NCBI GenBank assembly: GCA_947175635.1
Contig: CAMWNM010000004.1
Location: 1 to 64,000 of the forward strand
DNA: 64,000 nucleotides
Reading direction: 5' to 3'
Origin: an uncultured Bacteroidales bacterium
GTDB taxonomy: Bacteria; Bacteroidota; Bacteroidia; Bacteroidales; P3
Shown here: positions 10,708 through 20,952 of the stretch, piece by piece
How positions within the stretch are numbered: the first letter of the stretch is position 1
How the letters are laid out: every line of letters begins with the position of its first letter
Notes under the pieces: generated by a model
Seen by the model: the letters and a program-made list of their open reading frames with translations, nothing else
The model's database searches: none
What the model was told of the DNA's origin: nothing
Translations under genes and position numbers: made by a program

Positions 10708-12992
10708 AAGACAAAACATCTGATCAAGACTTCCGGCATTACCGCAACATCCTTTGGATGCTTTTCGGTTTCTTCGTGCTTGCCGTGGTTTTTCTCTTTG
10801 CCTGTATAGGCTGGGGCGTTTTCGGCTTTATGCCGTCTTTTGAGGATTTGGAAAACCCCACCAGCTACCAAGCCTCGGAAATCATCTCTTCCGATCAGCA
10901 GATTCTGGGTTCCTATTATGTGGAAAACCGCACCAATGTGGAATACAACGAACTTTCCCCGTTTCTGGTACAGGCACTGATTGCCACCGAAGACAGCCGT
11001 TTTTACCAGCACAGCGGCGTTGACCTGCGCTCTCTGGGCCGTGTGTTCTTTAAATCCATTCTGCGGGGCGACAGAAGCGGCGGGGGCGGCAGCACCATTA
11101 CCCAACAGTTGGCCAAAAACCTCTTTCCCCGCAAGGAACTATCCAAAATGGGGCTTGCCTTGCGCAAACTCAAGGAATGGGTGATCGCGGCCAAGCTGGA
11201 ACGCAACTACACCAAAGACGAAATTATCGCCATGTATTTCAACACGGTGGATTTCGGCAACAATGCCTACGGCATCAAAACGGCTTCCACCACCTATTTC
11301 GGCAAACGCCCTTCGGAGTTGGATGTGGATGAAGCCGCCATATTGGTGGGAATGCTCAAGGCCACGTCCTACTACAACCCCGTACGCAATCCCGAAAATT
11401 CGCTTAAAAGACGGAATGTGGTGTTTGCCCAGATGTGCAAGGCAGGATTCCTCACCGATGCCCAATACGAGGAACTTTCCGCCATGCCGCTCGATATGTC
11501 GCGCTTTGTGCGCCAGACTCACGAAGAAGGTCTGGCCACTTATTTCCGGGAACACCTGCGCCTATGGATGAACGATTGGTGCAAGACGCATAAGAAGGCC
11601 GACGGAAAACCTTACGATCTTTACAGGGACGGACTGCGTATCTATACCACCATCAATTCCCGTCTGCAGGCACATGCGGAAGAGGCGGTGGCCGAATGGA
11701 TAGGCGGAGTGCTTCAAAACGACTTCTACAAGGATGTGCGCGGCGGAAGATACGCGCCGTTTTCTTCGGATATCACCAAAGCCGAGGTACAGAAATTCAT
11801 GGAACAGGCCATGCGCAACTCCGACCGCTACCGCAACATGAAAAAGGCCGGCGCATCGGAAGAAGATATCGTGAAAGCCTTTCACGAAAAGGTACAGATG
11901 AAGGTCTTTTGTTGGCAAGGCGGAGAAAAAGACACCGTAATGAGCCCCTGGGACTCGCTGTGGTATCACAAATGGTTCCTGCACTGCGGCCTGATGTCGG
12001 TAGAACCGCAAACCGGTTATGTGCGTGCCTATGTGGGCGATATAAACTATAAATACTTCAAATACGACAACGTATCGCAAGGCCGCCGTCAGGTAGGTTC
12101 CACTTTCAAGCCTTTCGTTTACACGCTGGCCATGCAGGAAGGAGAATTCCTGCCTTGCACCCAGGTGCCCAACGTGCCGGTCTGCATTCCTCTTTTCGAC
12201 GGTACGGAATGGTGTCCTTCAAACTCATCCAAAAGCCGTGAGGGCGAGATGGTAAGCCTCCGCTGGGCCTTGGCCAATTCGGTAAACTATATCTCGGCCT
12301 ACCTCATCAAGCGTTTTCCGCCCGAAGCGGTAATTGACCTTACCCGCCGTATGGGTATCACCGCCCCCATGGAAGCCGTACCCTCGATTTGTCTGGGTAC
12401 GATGGATATTTCGGTAAAGGAAATGACCAGCGCCATGAGTACATACGCCAATCAAGGCATTCATATCGAACCTTTGTTTGTAACCCGTATCGAAGACAAA
12501 CACGGTATCGTGATTGAAAACTTCAGTCCCCGTCATGAAGAATCCATGAGCGCCAAAACAGCCTACCTGATGTTGGATCTGATGAAAGGCGTAGTGGATG
12601 AAGGCAGCGCGGGACGGCTCCGTTGGCGATACGGACTGAAAAACGCCATCGCCGGAAAAACGGGCACCACGCAAAACCATTCGGATGCCTGGTTCATGGG
12701 TATCACACCCAATCTGACCACCGGCATATGGGTGGGCGGAGAACTCCGTTCCATCCACTTCAACAGCATGCGGCTGGGCCAAGGGGCCAACGCGGCCCTT
12801 CCGATCTGGGGTATCTACATGCAAAAAGTGTACGGCGACTCCATCCTTGCCTTTCCGCAAGATGATTTCGAGCAACCCGAGGGCATCGATATCGATTTGA
12901 AATGCCAGGACGAACGGGATGAAAGCGAAAACCGTCCGAAAAGACCGCAAGTCTTTTCAAACGGTGAAGAACATCTCAACAGCCTGATGTAG
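10704..12992 (+). CDS. Penicillin-binding protein 1A (transglycosylase/transpeptidase)
   Basis: ATEDSRFYQHSGVD, GGSTITQQLAKNLF, KLERNYTKDEIIAMYFN, QVGSTFKPFVYTLA, GKTGTTQNHSDAWF. Confidence 0.96.
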   Translation: MKDKTSDQDFRHYRNILWMLFGFFVLAVVFLFACIGWGVFGFMPSFEDLENPTSYQASEIISSDQQILGSYYVENRTNVEYNELSPFLVQALIATEDSRFYQHSGVDLRSLGRVFFKSILRGDRSGGGGSTITQQLAKNLFPRKELSKMGLALRKLKEWVIAAKLERNYTKDEIIAMYFNTVDFGNNAYGIKTASTTYFGKRPSELDVDEAAILVGMLKATSYYNPVRNPENSLKRRNVVFAQMCKAGFLTDAQYEELSAMPLDMSRFVRQTHEEGLATYFREHLRLWMNDWCKTHKKADGKPYDLYRDGLRIYTTINSRLQAHAEEAVAEWIGGVLQNDFYKDVRGGRYAPFSSDITKAEVQKFMEQAMRNSDRYRNMKKAGASEEDIVKAFHEKVQMKVFCWQGGEKDTVMSPWDSLWYHKWFLHCGLMSVEPQTGYVRAYVGDINYKYFKYDNVSQGRRQVGSTFKPFVYTLAMQEGEFLPCTQVPNVPVCIPLFDGTEWCPSNSSKSREGEMVSLRWALANSVNYISAYLIKRFPPEAVIDLTRRMGITAPMEAVPSICLGTMDISVKEMTSAMSTYANQGIHIEPLFVTRIEDKHGIVIENFSPRHEESMSAKTAYLMLDLMKGVVDEGSAGRLRWRYGLKNAIAGKTGTTQNHSDAWFMGITPNLTTGIWVGGELRSIHFNSMRLGQGANAALPIWGIYMQKVYGDSILAFPQDDFEQPEGIDIDLKCQDERDESENRPKRPQVFSNGEEHLNSLM

Positions 12993-13046
12993 GATTTCTG
13001 TCTGGTGTAAGCGGCTATCGCTTCTGTACGGACAGGAAAGAGACCG

Positions 13047-15572
13047 CTATTCCTGATAATAGATACGCTTAACGCGTTGAGATATTCCGGTCAGGATCTC
13101 GTAAGGAATGGTTTCCAATGTCTCGGCCAGATTGGATATCGGATTCTGCGGGCCGAACACGATTACCTCGTCTTTCTCCACGGCATCGGTATCCGTCAGG
13201 TCGATCATGCACATATCCATACAGATACTGCCTATAATGGGAACCCGTTTCCCTTTCACCCACACTTTTCCCCTGCCATTGCCCAGATGCCGGTTCAATC
13301 CGTCGGCGTAACCGATTCCGATCACCCCCACTTTGGTTTCCCGCTCCGCCACAAAACGTCGTCCGTAACTTACCGCCTCTCCGGGTGCGATGGTGCGGAC
13401 TTGCGAGATTACCGTCTTGAGGGTGCTTACCGTTTCCAGATTGGCCTGCATCTCTTCATCGGTTCCCACCCCGTAAAGTCCGATGCCTAGCCGCACCATA
13501 TCGAACTGATACCGGGGAAAACGAAAGATTCCCGCCGTGTTGAGGCAGTGCCGCATCACCTTGTAGGGAAAAGCGGCCTGTATGCGCTCGCTCCAGCACT
13601 TGAATTTGTCCAACTGCGCCAATGTGTATCCGTCCATTCCGGGCATATCGGCGGTGGCCAGATGAGTAAACACCGACTTGAGCACGCAACGCCTTTCCTT
13701 TTGTATCAAAGGCAAAAATTCATCCAGATCTTTTTCCTCCAATCCCATACGATGCATGCCCGTATCCAGGGCCAGATGGATGCCTACCGGTTCCTTACCG
13801 TCGATAGACAGGCGGTCCATATAGCGTTGCATAGTCTTGAACACACGCATATTGTAGATAACCGGCTCCACGCCGTATCGCAAAACGGTCTCCATGCCTT
13901 CCTCTTCGGGATTCATGCACATGACAGGCAAACGGATACCGTTGTTGCGAAGCGCAACGGCTTCATCGGGATAAGCCACGGCTACATAATCCACATGATT
14001 GTATTCGAGTGTGTCGGCTATCTCATGGCTGCCGCTGCCGTAGGAAAAAGCCTTACCCATCACCATCAGCTTGGTGGAGGGCTCGATAAGACTCCTGAAA
14101 TAGTTGAGATTGTGCACCAATGCCGTGAGATTAACTTCCAGCACCGTTTCATGCACCTTGCGTTGCAAGAGGTTGCCGATGCGTTCGAAACGGAACAGGC
14201 GGGCGCCTTTCAGCAAAACGGACTTCCCGTAATAATGCCGTTCTTCAAAAGAGGCCAGGAACGCATCGGTATCAGGATAGAAACGGGCATTCAGCCCTTT
14301 GAAACTATCTTTCTGCCGCCCTACCGCCGCACCTATACACACGGTTTCCTCCACCTGCCGGCCGCGCAGGATATCGGCCACGTCTCTGTAGAGTTCTTTT
14401 TCCTGACGGCCCGATTCCAGAATATCCGACATAATCACGCAACGCGGACGGTTATGATGATGACGGTGCAGAAAATCAACAGCCATGCAGAATGAATTAT
14501 AGTCGGAATTGTACACGTCGTTGATAACCGAACTCTCGCCCACGCCTTCCTTCATCTCCATACGCATCTCAACGGCAGGAAGATGCTTGATCCGGCGGGC
14601 GATTTCTGCATTTTCATAGCCTGATATAAGCATATACAGCCAGCAGTGCATGGCGTTTTCAACGGAAGCCTTGTCGGAAAACGGTATCTCCACGCTGATC
14701 TCTTCATCCTTGTAACGGGCCTTGAGCAAGGTGCCTGTAAGGGTATCCGAAACCTCTTTCAACTGCAGGTCGGCCTTTGTTTCGGGCGAAAAAGACCAAG
14801 TGAAGATCCTTACGGAATCCCATTCACGGTTTTTAGGAATAGCCTCGGTGATTTCCTTATAATCGGCGCAATAAATCAATTGGTCGGCATATTCGAAAAG
14901 CCTGAGTTTCTCGGCGATCTTGGCCGCCCTACCCGAAAAACCCGCATCATGGGCAGGGCCGATATTGGTAAGAATCCCCACCGTGGGTTTTATCATGGCC
15001 GCCAACTGCTCCATCTCCCCTTCTTGGGAAATGCCGGCTTCGAACACCCCCACCCCGTATTCCTTCCTGAGTTGCAAAACCGAAAGGGCCACGCCCAACT
15101 GAGAGTTATAGCTTTGCGGAGAACGCACCACGTTGCGGTCGAATCCGAGGAGGTATGAAATCCATTCCTTCACCACCGTTTTGCCATTGCTGCCTGTAAT
15201 GCCCACCACCGGCAGGTTGAAGAGACTGCGGCGATAGCAGGCCAGACGTTGCAGGGCGGAAAGCGTATCCTGCACATCGATGAAACGCGCCCCTTTCATC
15301 GCCTCCTTATTCAGTTTACTCATGACCGGATTGAGCGGATCCACCATAAAATGGCGCACTCCCGAATCATACATTTCCTGAAGATAGCGATGTCCGTCGC
15401 CTTTACGGGTAACAAGCGCTACAAAAAGACTGTCGTGCCGGGTTTCGGCACTCCGGCTATCGGTAATGATACGGTCGATATACTCCTTTTTCTCCTTGGG
15501 AGCGGAATCATCGATACATCTCCCATTGGTGGCGCGGACAATAGCCCCGAAACTCAAACGTGCTATTTTCAT
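13047..15572 (-). CDS. Bifunctional UDP-N-acetylmuramoyl-tripeptide:D-Ala-D-Ala ligase / alanine racemase (MurF-Alr fusion)
   Basis: GITGSNGKTVVKEW and NIGPAHDAGF (MurF); GKAFSYGSGSHEIADTLE, HLALDTGMHRMGL, RLGIGLYG (Alr). Confidence 0.95.
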   Translation of the reverse strand: MKIARLSFGAIVRATNGRCIDDSAPKEKKEYIDRIITDSRSAETRHDSLFVALVTRKGDGHRYLQEMYDSGVRHFMVDPLNPVMSKLNKEAMKGARFIDVQDTLSALQRLACYRRSLFNLPVVGITGSNGKTVVKEWISYLLGFDRNVVRSPQSYNSQLGVALSVLQLRKEYGVGVFEAGISQEGEMEQLAAMIKPTVGILTNIGPAHDAGFSGRAAKIAEKLRLFEYADQLIYCADYKEITEAIPKNREWDSVRIFTWSFSPETKADLQLKEVSDTLTGTLLKARYKDEEISVEIPFSDKASVENAMHCWLYMLISGYENAEIARRIKHLPAVEMRMEMKEGVGESSVINDVYNSDYNSFCMAVDFLHRHHHNRPRCVIMSDILESGRQEKELYRDVADILRGRQVEETVCIGAAVGRQKDSFKGLNARFYPDTDAFLASFEERHYYGKSVLLKGARLFRFERIGNLLQRKVHETVLEVNLTALVHNLNYFRSLIEPSTKLMVMGKAFSYGSGSHEIADTLEYNHVDYVAVAYPDEAVALRNNGIRLPVMCMNPEEEGMETVLRYGVEPVIYNMRVFKTMQRYMDRLSIDGKEPVGIHLALDTGMHRMGLEEKDLDEFLPLIQKERRCVLKSVFTHLATADMPGMDGYTLAQLDKFKCWSERIQAAFPYKVMRHCLNTAGIFRFPRYQFDMVRLGIGLYGVGTDEEMQANLETVSTLKTVISQVRTIAPGEAVSYGRRFVAERETKVGVIGIGYADGLNRHLGNGRGKVWVKGKRVPIIGSICMDMCMIDLTDTDAVEKDEVIVFGPQNPISNLAETLETIPYEILTGISQRVKRIYYQE

Positions 15573-15596
15573 AACGGAAAGGAATCTTTGAGTCCT

Positions 15597-16676
15597 CTAA
15601 TTCTCCCGCATTTCCCGGCGGGAAGACGCAATATGATAGCCCAAGGGATTCTCGGTAAGTTTACGATATTGCTGGCGGGCGGCATCGATGTCGATGGCGC
15701 GGCAAACGGCCCGGAAAAGACTGCGGAAAGCCTTCTCCGCATCGAAATTCTCCCATATCGGTTCCAGATGCAGAACAGGCGAAGAGGCCGTATAATAGCA
15801 ACATTCTTCTTTGGGACAGGTATCGAACACGCATTCGGCCTGCTCCCTATACATACACAGTACGGCATCAAAGGAAAAACGTTCCTGCGCATGGAAAAAA
15901 GCATGCGCCGGATAGGGGCCGAAAACAGGAATACCTTTCTCGAAAAGACGGTTCACCAATGGTTTCAATATTCTTACATCGGCTTCCGCATTCGTTCCGG
16001 AACGCAAATCCTTCTCCATCCCCAACACGGCGATCCGGGGCGTTGTGATGGAGAAATCGGACTTGATGGCCGCATACAGGTCCAGTATACGCTGTTCCAC
16101 ACGTTGGGCGGAGAGATAGGTTTCAGCATCTTCCCGTTTTACGGTGGTGAGGAAACTGAGCCGCATGGCACGGGTAAGCAACATGCGGAAAGGATTACCG
16201 GCAAAGGCGGAGGCTACTGTCATGGCCTGATTCTTAAACTCAGGATGCCTTTCCCGCAACTTGTCTTCCGATACCGGAAGAGAAACCAAGGCGCGCACAT
16301 GCCCTTCGGCCATGTGGGAAACCGCCTGCTGCAAAGCCAGAAATGTATCGTTTTCTTCTTCCTGGCTTGCGTTTTCGGCCGAAAAAACCTGTATGCGCCG
16401 CCCCTTGATATCCTGTATCTGCTTTTGAACGAGAAAGGACTTCTCGTTCAAGCCTATCTTTTCACCCGCTGCGGCCAGAAGCGGAGCCGAACCGTAGAGA
16501 AAGGGCAAAGCGCCGTCAAAGATGCCGCTGTCGCCGAATAAACGCGCAACCGCCTCGTAACAAAGAGAAGTTCCGTCTCCGGGGGTGATGCCGATGCGCA
16601 GCCGCTCTTCTCGTTCGGAACGCACCGCCTTTACAGGACGGGATATCTCGGGATTATTTCCAGATCTGTTATCCAT
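15597..16676 (-). CDS. PdxA-like protein, divergent (catalytic and metal motifs not conserved)
   Basis: ITPGD N-terminus and RIAVLGM...RILKPLVNRLFEKGIPVFGPYPAHAFFHAQERFSFDAVLCMYREQ match the PdxA architecture; GHTE, TTH, NPHAGE and DHGTA motifs are replaced. Confidence 0.75.
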   Translation of the reverse strand: MDNRSGNNPEISRPVKAVRSEREERLRIGITPGDGTSLCYEAVARLFGDSGIFDGALPFLYGSAPLLAAAGEKIGLNEKSFLVQKQIQDIKGRRIQVFSAENASQEEENDTFLALQQAVSHMAEGHVRALVSLPVSEDKLRERHPEFKNQAMTVASAFAGNPFRMLLTRAMRLSFLTTVKREDAETYLSAQRVEQRILDLYAAIKSDFSITTPRIAVLGMEKDLRSGTNAEADVRILKPLVNRLFEKGIPVFGPYPAHAFFHAQERFSFDAVLCMYREQAECVFDTCPKEECCYYTASSPVLHLEPIWENFDAEKAFRSLFRAVCRAIDIDAARQQYRKLTENPLGYHIASSRREMREN

Positions 16677-16717
16677 GATGTTGCTGTGTTATGGGATTTC
16701 CCAGCCTTCGGCCGGGT

Positions 16718-18127
16718 TTATTTCATTTCCTGTTGCGCGAGCATACGGAAAAATTCCGTCATGAGGCGCAGCCCGAATGCGGTTGCACCAGGCCCCCGGT
16801 AGGCATCCCGACGATGGAGATACTCCACTCCGGCCACATCCAGATGCACAAAAGGGGCCGTGGTGAAACGACGGATAAACTTGGCGGCCGTTATCATGCC
16901 GGCTGCACCGTTTCCGCAATTCTTTATATCGGCCACACCCGATTCCAATTCCTTTTCATATTCTTTCCACATGGGGAAAAAGCAGAGCCTTTCGTGGGTA
17001 TCTTCTCCTGCCTGCTGCAGAAGGGGCACGTAGGCGTCGGCTTCTTCCTGCATGGCGGCGATCCCCTCACTGCCCAATGCCCGTGAGGCGGCGCCGGTCA
17101 AAGTGGCCATGGTTACAATCAAGGCCGGGTCAAGGTTCTTCTGGGCATACGCCACCGCATCGGCCAACAGCAGACGCCCCTCGGCGTCGGTATTGGTGAT
17201 CTCGACCGTAGTGCCGTCGTACATCCGGATCACATCGCCGCATACCAGCGCGTTTCCGTTGAGACGGTTGTCGGTGGCCGGAACAAGCCCTTTCACATGC
17301 AGAGGCAGCCCCAAAACAGCCAGACTGCGCATGATACCGATCACTAAAGCGGCTCCCGCCATATCGGTTTTCATGTCTTCCATATAGTTGCCGGTCTTGA
17401 TATTCATGCCGCCGGCATCAAACACCACGCCCTTTCCCACCAAAACAACAGGCTTTTTGTTTTTGGGCGCGGCCGGCCGATATTCTATTTCCGTAAAAGA
17501 AGGTTTGTCGACACTGCCCTTGTTCACACCCAGCAAACCACCCATCCCCGAACTGGCCAAAGCCTCTTCCGACCACACTTTTACCTCAAGCCCCAGTTCC
17601 GAGGCTCCTTTTTGCGCCCATTCGGCCAACTGCACGGCATTGAGTGCGGAAAAAGGCAGATCCACCAGATATTTGGCGCGGTTAACTTCCGCACAGAGCC
17701 TTTCGGTAAGACGCAGACGACCTTCTTCCATATATTCGGAAACAACATGAAAGCTGAATGCGGGTTTCTTTTCTGTCTTGAATTCCGAAAAACTGTAGGA
17801 AGAAAGATGAAGCGACTCCACAAACGCTTCCACAGAAGCCGTATCCGCCCAGTCTTCATCCAAAACCTCCGCCTCATACAGTTTTTCTTTCTGCAGAAGA
17901 TGGAGTATGTCGGATGCCGTTCGGCGCACCTTTTCCCATCTCTGGCTCTTTTGTGTTTCCTTTATCGGATAAAACACCGCAATACGGTATTCCGGAAATG
18001 GTAAAACGCAATAATCCGCATCCGAAGCGGCTTTCCGCGCCACGTATCCGGCTTCTTCCTCCGTAAACCGGCGGCAACCGGAGAGGGAATCATCCCCCCT
18101 GAGCAGGATTATCGAAACCTTTTTCAT
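16718..18127 (-). CDS. M17 leucyl aminopeptidase
   Basis: VLVGKGVVFDAGGMNIKTGNYMEDMKTDMAGAA and NTDAEGRLLLADA; start placed at MKKVSIILL. Confidence 0.95.
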   Translation of the reverse strand: MKKVSIILLRGDDSLSGCRRFTEEEAGYVARKAASDADYCVLPFPEYRIAVFYPIKETQKSQRWEKVRRTASDILHLLQKEKLYEAEVLDEDWADTASVEAFVESLHLSSYSFSEFKTEKKPAFSFHVVSEYMEEGRLRLTERLCAEVNRAKYLVDLPFSALNAVQLAEWAQKGASELGLEVKVWSEEALASSGMGGLLGVNKGSVDKPSFTEIEYRPAAPKNKKPVVLVGKGVVFDAGGMNIKTGNYMEDMKTDMAGAALVIGIMRSLAVLGLPLHVKGLVPATDNRLNGNALVCGDVIRMYDGTTVEITNTDAEGRLLLADAVAYAQKNLDPALIVTMATLTGAASRALGSEGIAAMQEEADAYVPLLQQAGEDTHERLCFFPMWKEYEKELESGVADIKNCGNGAAGMITAAKFIRRFTTAPFVHLDVAGVEYLHRRDAYRGPGATAFGLRLMTEFFRMLAQQEMK

Positions 18128-18185
18128 CTCTATCTTTTCCACTTTGAGGTTAACAGTCTTTTGCTTGAAGAAGCGGGGAATGCCG

Positions 18186-18434
18186 CTACACTTCTTCCGC
18201 CATAGCCGAAGCCTTGGCCATTTGCGAAGCGGTGTGGCCGTGGTGCAGTTCGTAATGCGGACAATCCTCATGGCGGCCGCTTGGAGAACAACTTCCGCAT
18301 GCGGCCTCTCCATCCGATTCCCTCATGGCGCAACGATGGGAAAACGTACCGTCGCGCCGAATCAAGAGTTTGATGGCCAAACCGGCCACGCAAAGCCCCA
18401 CCACGATTAAACTGAACAGCAGAAGCCTAAGCAT
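18186..18434 (-). CDS. Small membrane-anchored Cys/His-rich protein
   Basis: N-terminal TM helix ([21 protein letters not shown]) followed by [33 protein letters not shown]; start overlaps the recA stop. Confidence 0.65.
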   Translation of the reverse strand: MLRLLLFSLIVVGLCVAGLAIKLLIRRDGTFSHRCAMRESDGEAACGSCSPSGRHEDCPHYELHHGHTASQMAKASAMAEEV

Positions 18435-19494
18435 CTTCCTGCATATCTTCGGCCATGCCGCCGTTTTCCTTGGCTTTCAAGGCGGCACGGACCTTGCTTT
18501 CCAATTCATCGCACAACTCGGGATTGTCGGCCAAGAGTTGTTTCACGGCATCCCTGCCCTGCCCCAGTTTGGTTTCGTTATAACCGAACCATGAACCGCT
18601 TTTCTTGATAATCGACAGGTCCACGCCCAAATCGATGATTTCTCCGACCTTGGAAATACCTTGCCCGTAGAGCAGATCGAATTCGGCCTGGCGGAAAGGA
18701 GGGGAAACCTTGTTTTTCACCACCTTTACCTTCACGCGGTTGCCCACCACATTGTCTCCGTCCTTGATTTGGGAAATGCGGCGGATATCCAGACGGACAG
18801 AAGCGTAGAATTTAAGGGCGTTTCCTCCGGTGGTGGTTTCGGGATTGCCGAACATCACACCGATTTTTTCACGCAATTGGTTGATGAACACACAGCAGCA
18901 ACCGGTCTTACTGATGGTGGAGGTGAGTTTGCGCAAAGCCTGAGACATCAGACGGGCATGCAACCCCATCTTGGAATCCCCCATCTCTCCTTCGATTTCA
19001 CTTCGGGGAGTAAGGGCCGCCACAGAGTCGATCACGATGATATCGATGGCACCTGAACGGATCAGATTGTCGGCTATTTCGAGGGCTTGTTCTCCATTGT
19101 CGGGTTGCGCCACCAAAAGGTCGTTGGTGTTCACGCCCAGTTTTTGCGCGTATGCGGGATCAAAAGCGTGCTCGGCATCGATAAAGGCCGCGATACCGCC
19201 TTTTTTCTGGGATTCGGCGATGGCATGAATGGCCAGCGTGGTCTTACCCGAAGATTCCGGACCGTAGATCTCCACGATTCTGCCTTTGGGGAAACCGCCC
19301 ACACCGAGCGCCATATCCACCCCGATGGAACCGGTGGAAATCACCTCTATGTTTTCGATAGCCGGGTTATCGCCCAGTTTCATCACCGCACCCTTACCGT
19401 AAGATTTTTCTATCTTGTCAAGCGTGAGCTGAAGCGCTTTCAGTTTCTCGGAGTTCACCGAAGGTGTTTCTTCTTTTTCTTCTTTTTTCGCCAT
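18427..19494 (-). CDS. recA: Recombinase RecA
   Basis: [71 protein letters not shown]. Confidence 0.99.
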   Translation of the reverse strand: MAKKEEKEETPSVNSEKLKALQLTLDKIEKSYGKGAVMKLGDNPAIENIEVISTGSIGVDMALGVGGFPKGRIVEIYGPESSGKTTLAIHAIAESQKKGGIAAFIDAEHAFDPAYAQKLGVNTNDLLVAQPDNGEQALEIADNLIRSGAIDIIVIDSVAALTPRSEIEGEMGDSKMGLHARLMSQALRKLTSTISKTGCCCVFINQLREKIGVMFGNPETTTGGNALKFYASVRLDIRRISQIKDGDNVVGNRVKVKVVKNKVSPPFRQAEFDLLYGQGISKVGEIIDLGVDLSIIKKSGSWFGYNETKLGQGRDAVKQLLADNPELCDELESKVRAALKAKENGGMAEDMQEDA

Positions 19495-19526
19495 GTCGGA
19501 TTATGTTTTCTGTTAGCAATCGAATG

Positions 19527-19534
19527 CAAAATTA
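19527..19534 (-). promoter_or_regulatory. Putative -7 box for recA
   Basis: caaaatta on the + strand = taattttg on the - strand (TAnnTTTG), about 33 nt upstream of the recA start. Confidence 0.45.
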
Positions 19535-19568
19535 CAGCCTTATTCCCTTAAAAAAGCTTAAGGCCCTG

Positions 19569-20273
19569 TTAAAAATCAAGTGCGGCATTCAAAAAATTGT
19601 TAAAAGGAACCGCCGCCGCCAATCCGTCGAGCAATTTTTTCCCGAAACCGGCATCGGCCACCTCCTTGTCCGTTACATTACGGGAAAGGAAATAATGACG
19701 GTACCTGAGCAGATCCATATCGGGAAAATTCTTGTCGTATCCTCTCGGCGCCACTTTCAAACGCATGCTCTCATCCATTTTTCCACCGTACACTTTCCCG
19801 ACAGCCGGAGCCTGCAGGATTTTCCGAAGCGTCGGGGCCTGAAAATAGATACCGTCGCGCACTTTCTTCTGTTTTTCCGAAGGCAGACCATACACACCCG
19901 CGCCGAACATGCTCTTGCCCGGTTCCAAATGGATGTAGTAGCCCGAACAGAATCCATGTCGACCTTCCTTGGAAAGGAATGTGCCGATATACTCCTTATA
20001 GGGACGCTTGTCGGAAGAGAAACGGGTATCGCGGTAGATGCGGTAGGTGCTTTTTCCAGGATCGACCAAGGCCATGTCCTTATCAAACCGCACAAGCTGT
20101 TGCAAGAGCCATGTCATAAATGTCTCCACCTGCGCCTTTACTTGCAGGTACTCGCCTTTATGGGCATTGAACCAATCTCGGTCGTTGTTTTTCGACAAGG
20201 TCTTCAAAAAATCCAGAACGCCCGCCAGACCGGGCGTCTCCGCATCGTTTCTTCTTTCTTCCCTTTTCATCAT
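19569..20273 (-). CDS. DUF2461 family protein
   Basis: FLKTLSKNNDRDWFNAHKGEYLQVKAQVETF, RIYRDTRFSSDKRPYKEYIGTFLSKEG, GYYIHLEPGKSMFGAGVYG. Confidence 0.9.
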   Translation of the reverse strand: MMKREERRNDAETPGLAGVLDFLKTLSKNNDRDWFNAHKGEYLQVKAQVETFMTWLLQQLVRFDKDMALVDPGKSTYRIYRDTRFSSDKRPYKEYIGTFLSKEGRHGFCSGYYIHLEPGKSMFGAGVYGLPSEKQKKVRDGIYFQAPTLRKILQAPAVGKVYGGKMDESMRLKVAPRGYDKNFPDMDLLRYRHYFLSRNVTDKEVADAGFGKKLLDGLAAAVPFNNFLNAALDF

Positions 20274-20288
20274 CTTTTCTACGATATA

Positions 20289-20942
20289 TTACCTTTTCCG
20301 CATCAGCATCAAACCGTCGCGCACGGGCAACAGCAGGTTTTCCATATCCGGATCCTCCTGCACGGTCTTGTTGAAAGCTCGTACCGCCAGCGTATCTCTG
20401 TCGCGGCATGCGGGATCGTACACCTTCCCGTTCCACAGCACATTGTCGGCCACCATCCATCCTCCCGGCACCAGCAAAGTTTTCAGAAGCGGATAATATT
20501 CCGAATAATTGGATTTATCGGCATCCAGAAACACCAAATCGAATGTTCCGGCAGGTAGCCCGGGCAGGATCCGCTCGGCTTCCCCCATCAGCAAGGTTAT
20601 CTTTTGCGATAACTCCGCCTGTTCAAAGGCCTTCAGTATGCGGTCTTGCAGTTCCTCATTGTGTTCAACGGTAAAGACCTGTCCCCCCTCGGGCAAAACT
20701 TGGGCCATACAGATGGCCGAATATCCGGTATAGGTTCCCACTTCAAGCACCTTCCGGGGTTTTATCATGCGGCAGAGCATTTCCAGCAATTTGCCTTGAT
20801 AGGCGCCCGAAATCATGCGCGGACAAAGCACATTCACGTATGTGTCGCGTTCCAAGGCCTGCAAAAAAGAACCGGCCGGCGAGGTGTGCGCCTCGGCATA
20901 CGCCATCAAGTCTTCCGGCAAAAGCGCAAAATCTCCGTCCAT
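20289..20942 (-). CDS. O-methyltransferase (class I SAM-dependent, COMT-like)
   Basis: KVLEVGTYTGYSAICMAQ, FDLVFLDADKSNYSEYYPLLKTLLVPGGWMVADNVLWNGKV. Confidence 0.93.
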   Translation of the reverse strand: MDGDFALLPEDLMAYAEAHTSPAGSFLQALERDTYVNVLCPRMISGAYQGKLLEMLCRMIKPRKVLEVGTYTGYSAICMAQVLPEGGQVFTVEHNEELQDRILKAFEQAELSQKITLLMGEAERILPGLPAGTFDLVFLDADKSNYSEYYPLLKTLLVPGGWMVADNVLWNGKVYDPACRDRDTLAVRAFNKTVQEDPDMENLLLPVRDGLMLMRKR

Positions 20943-20952
20943 TCCTCTCCTC

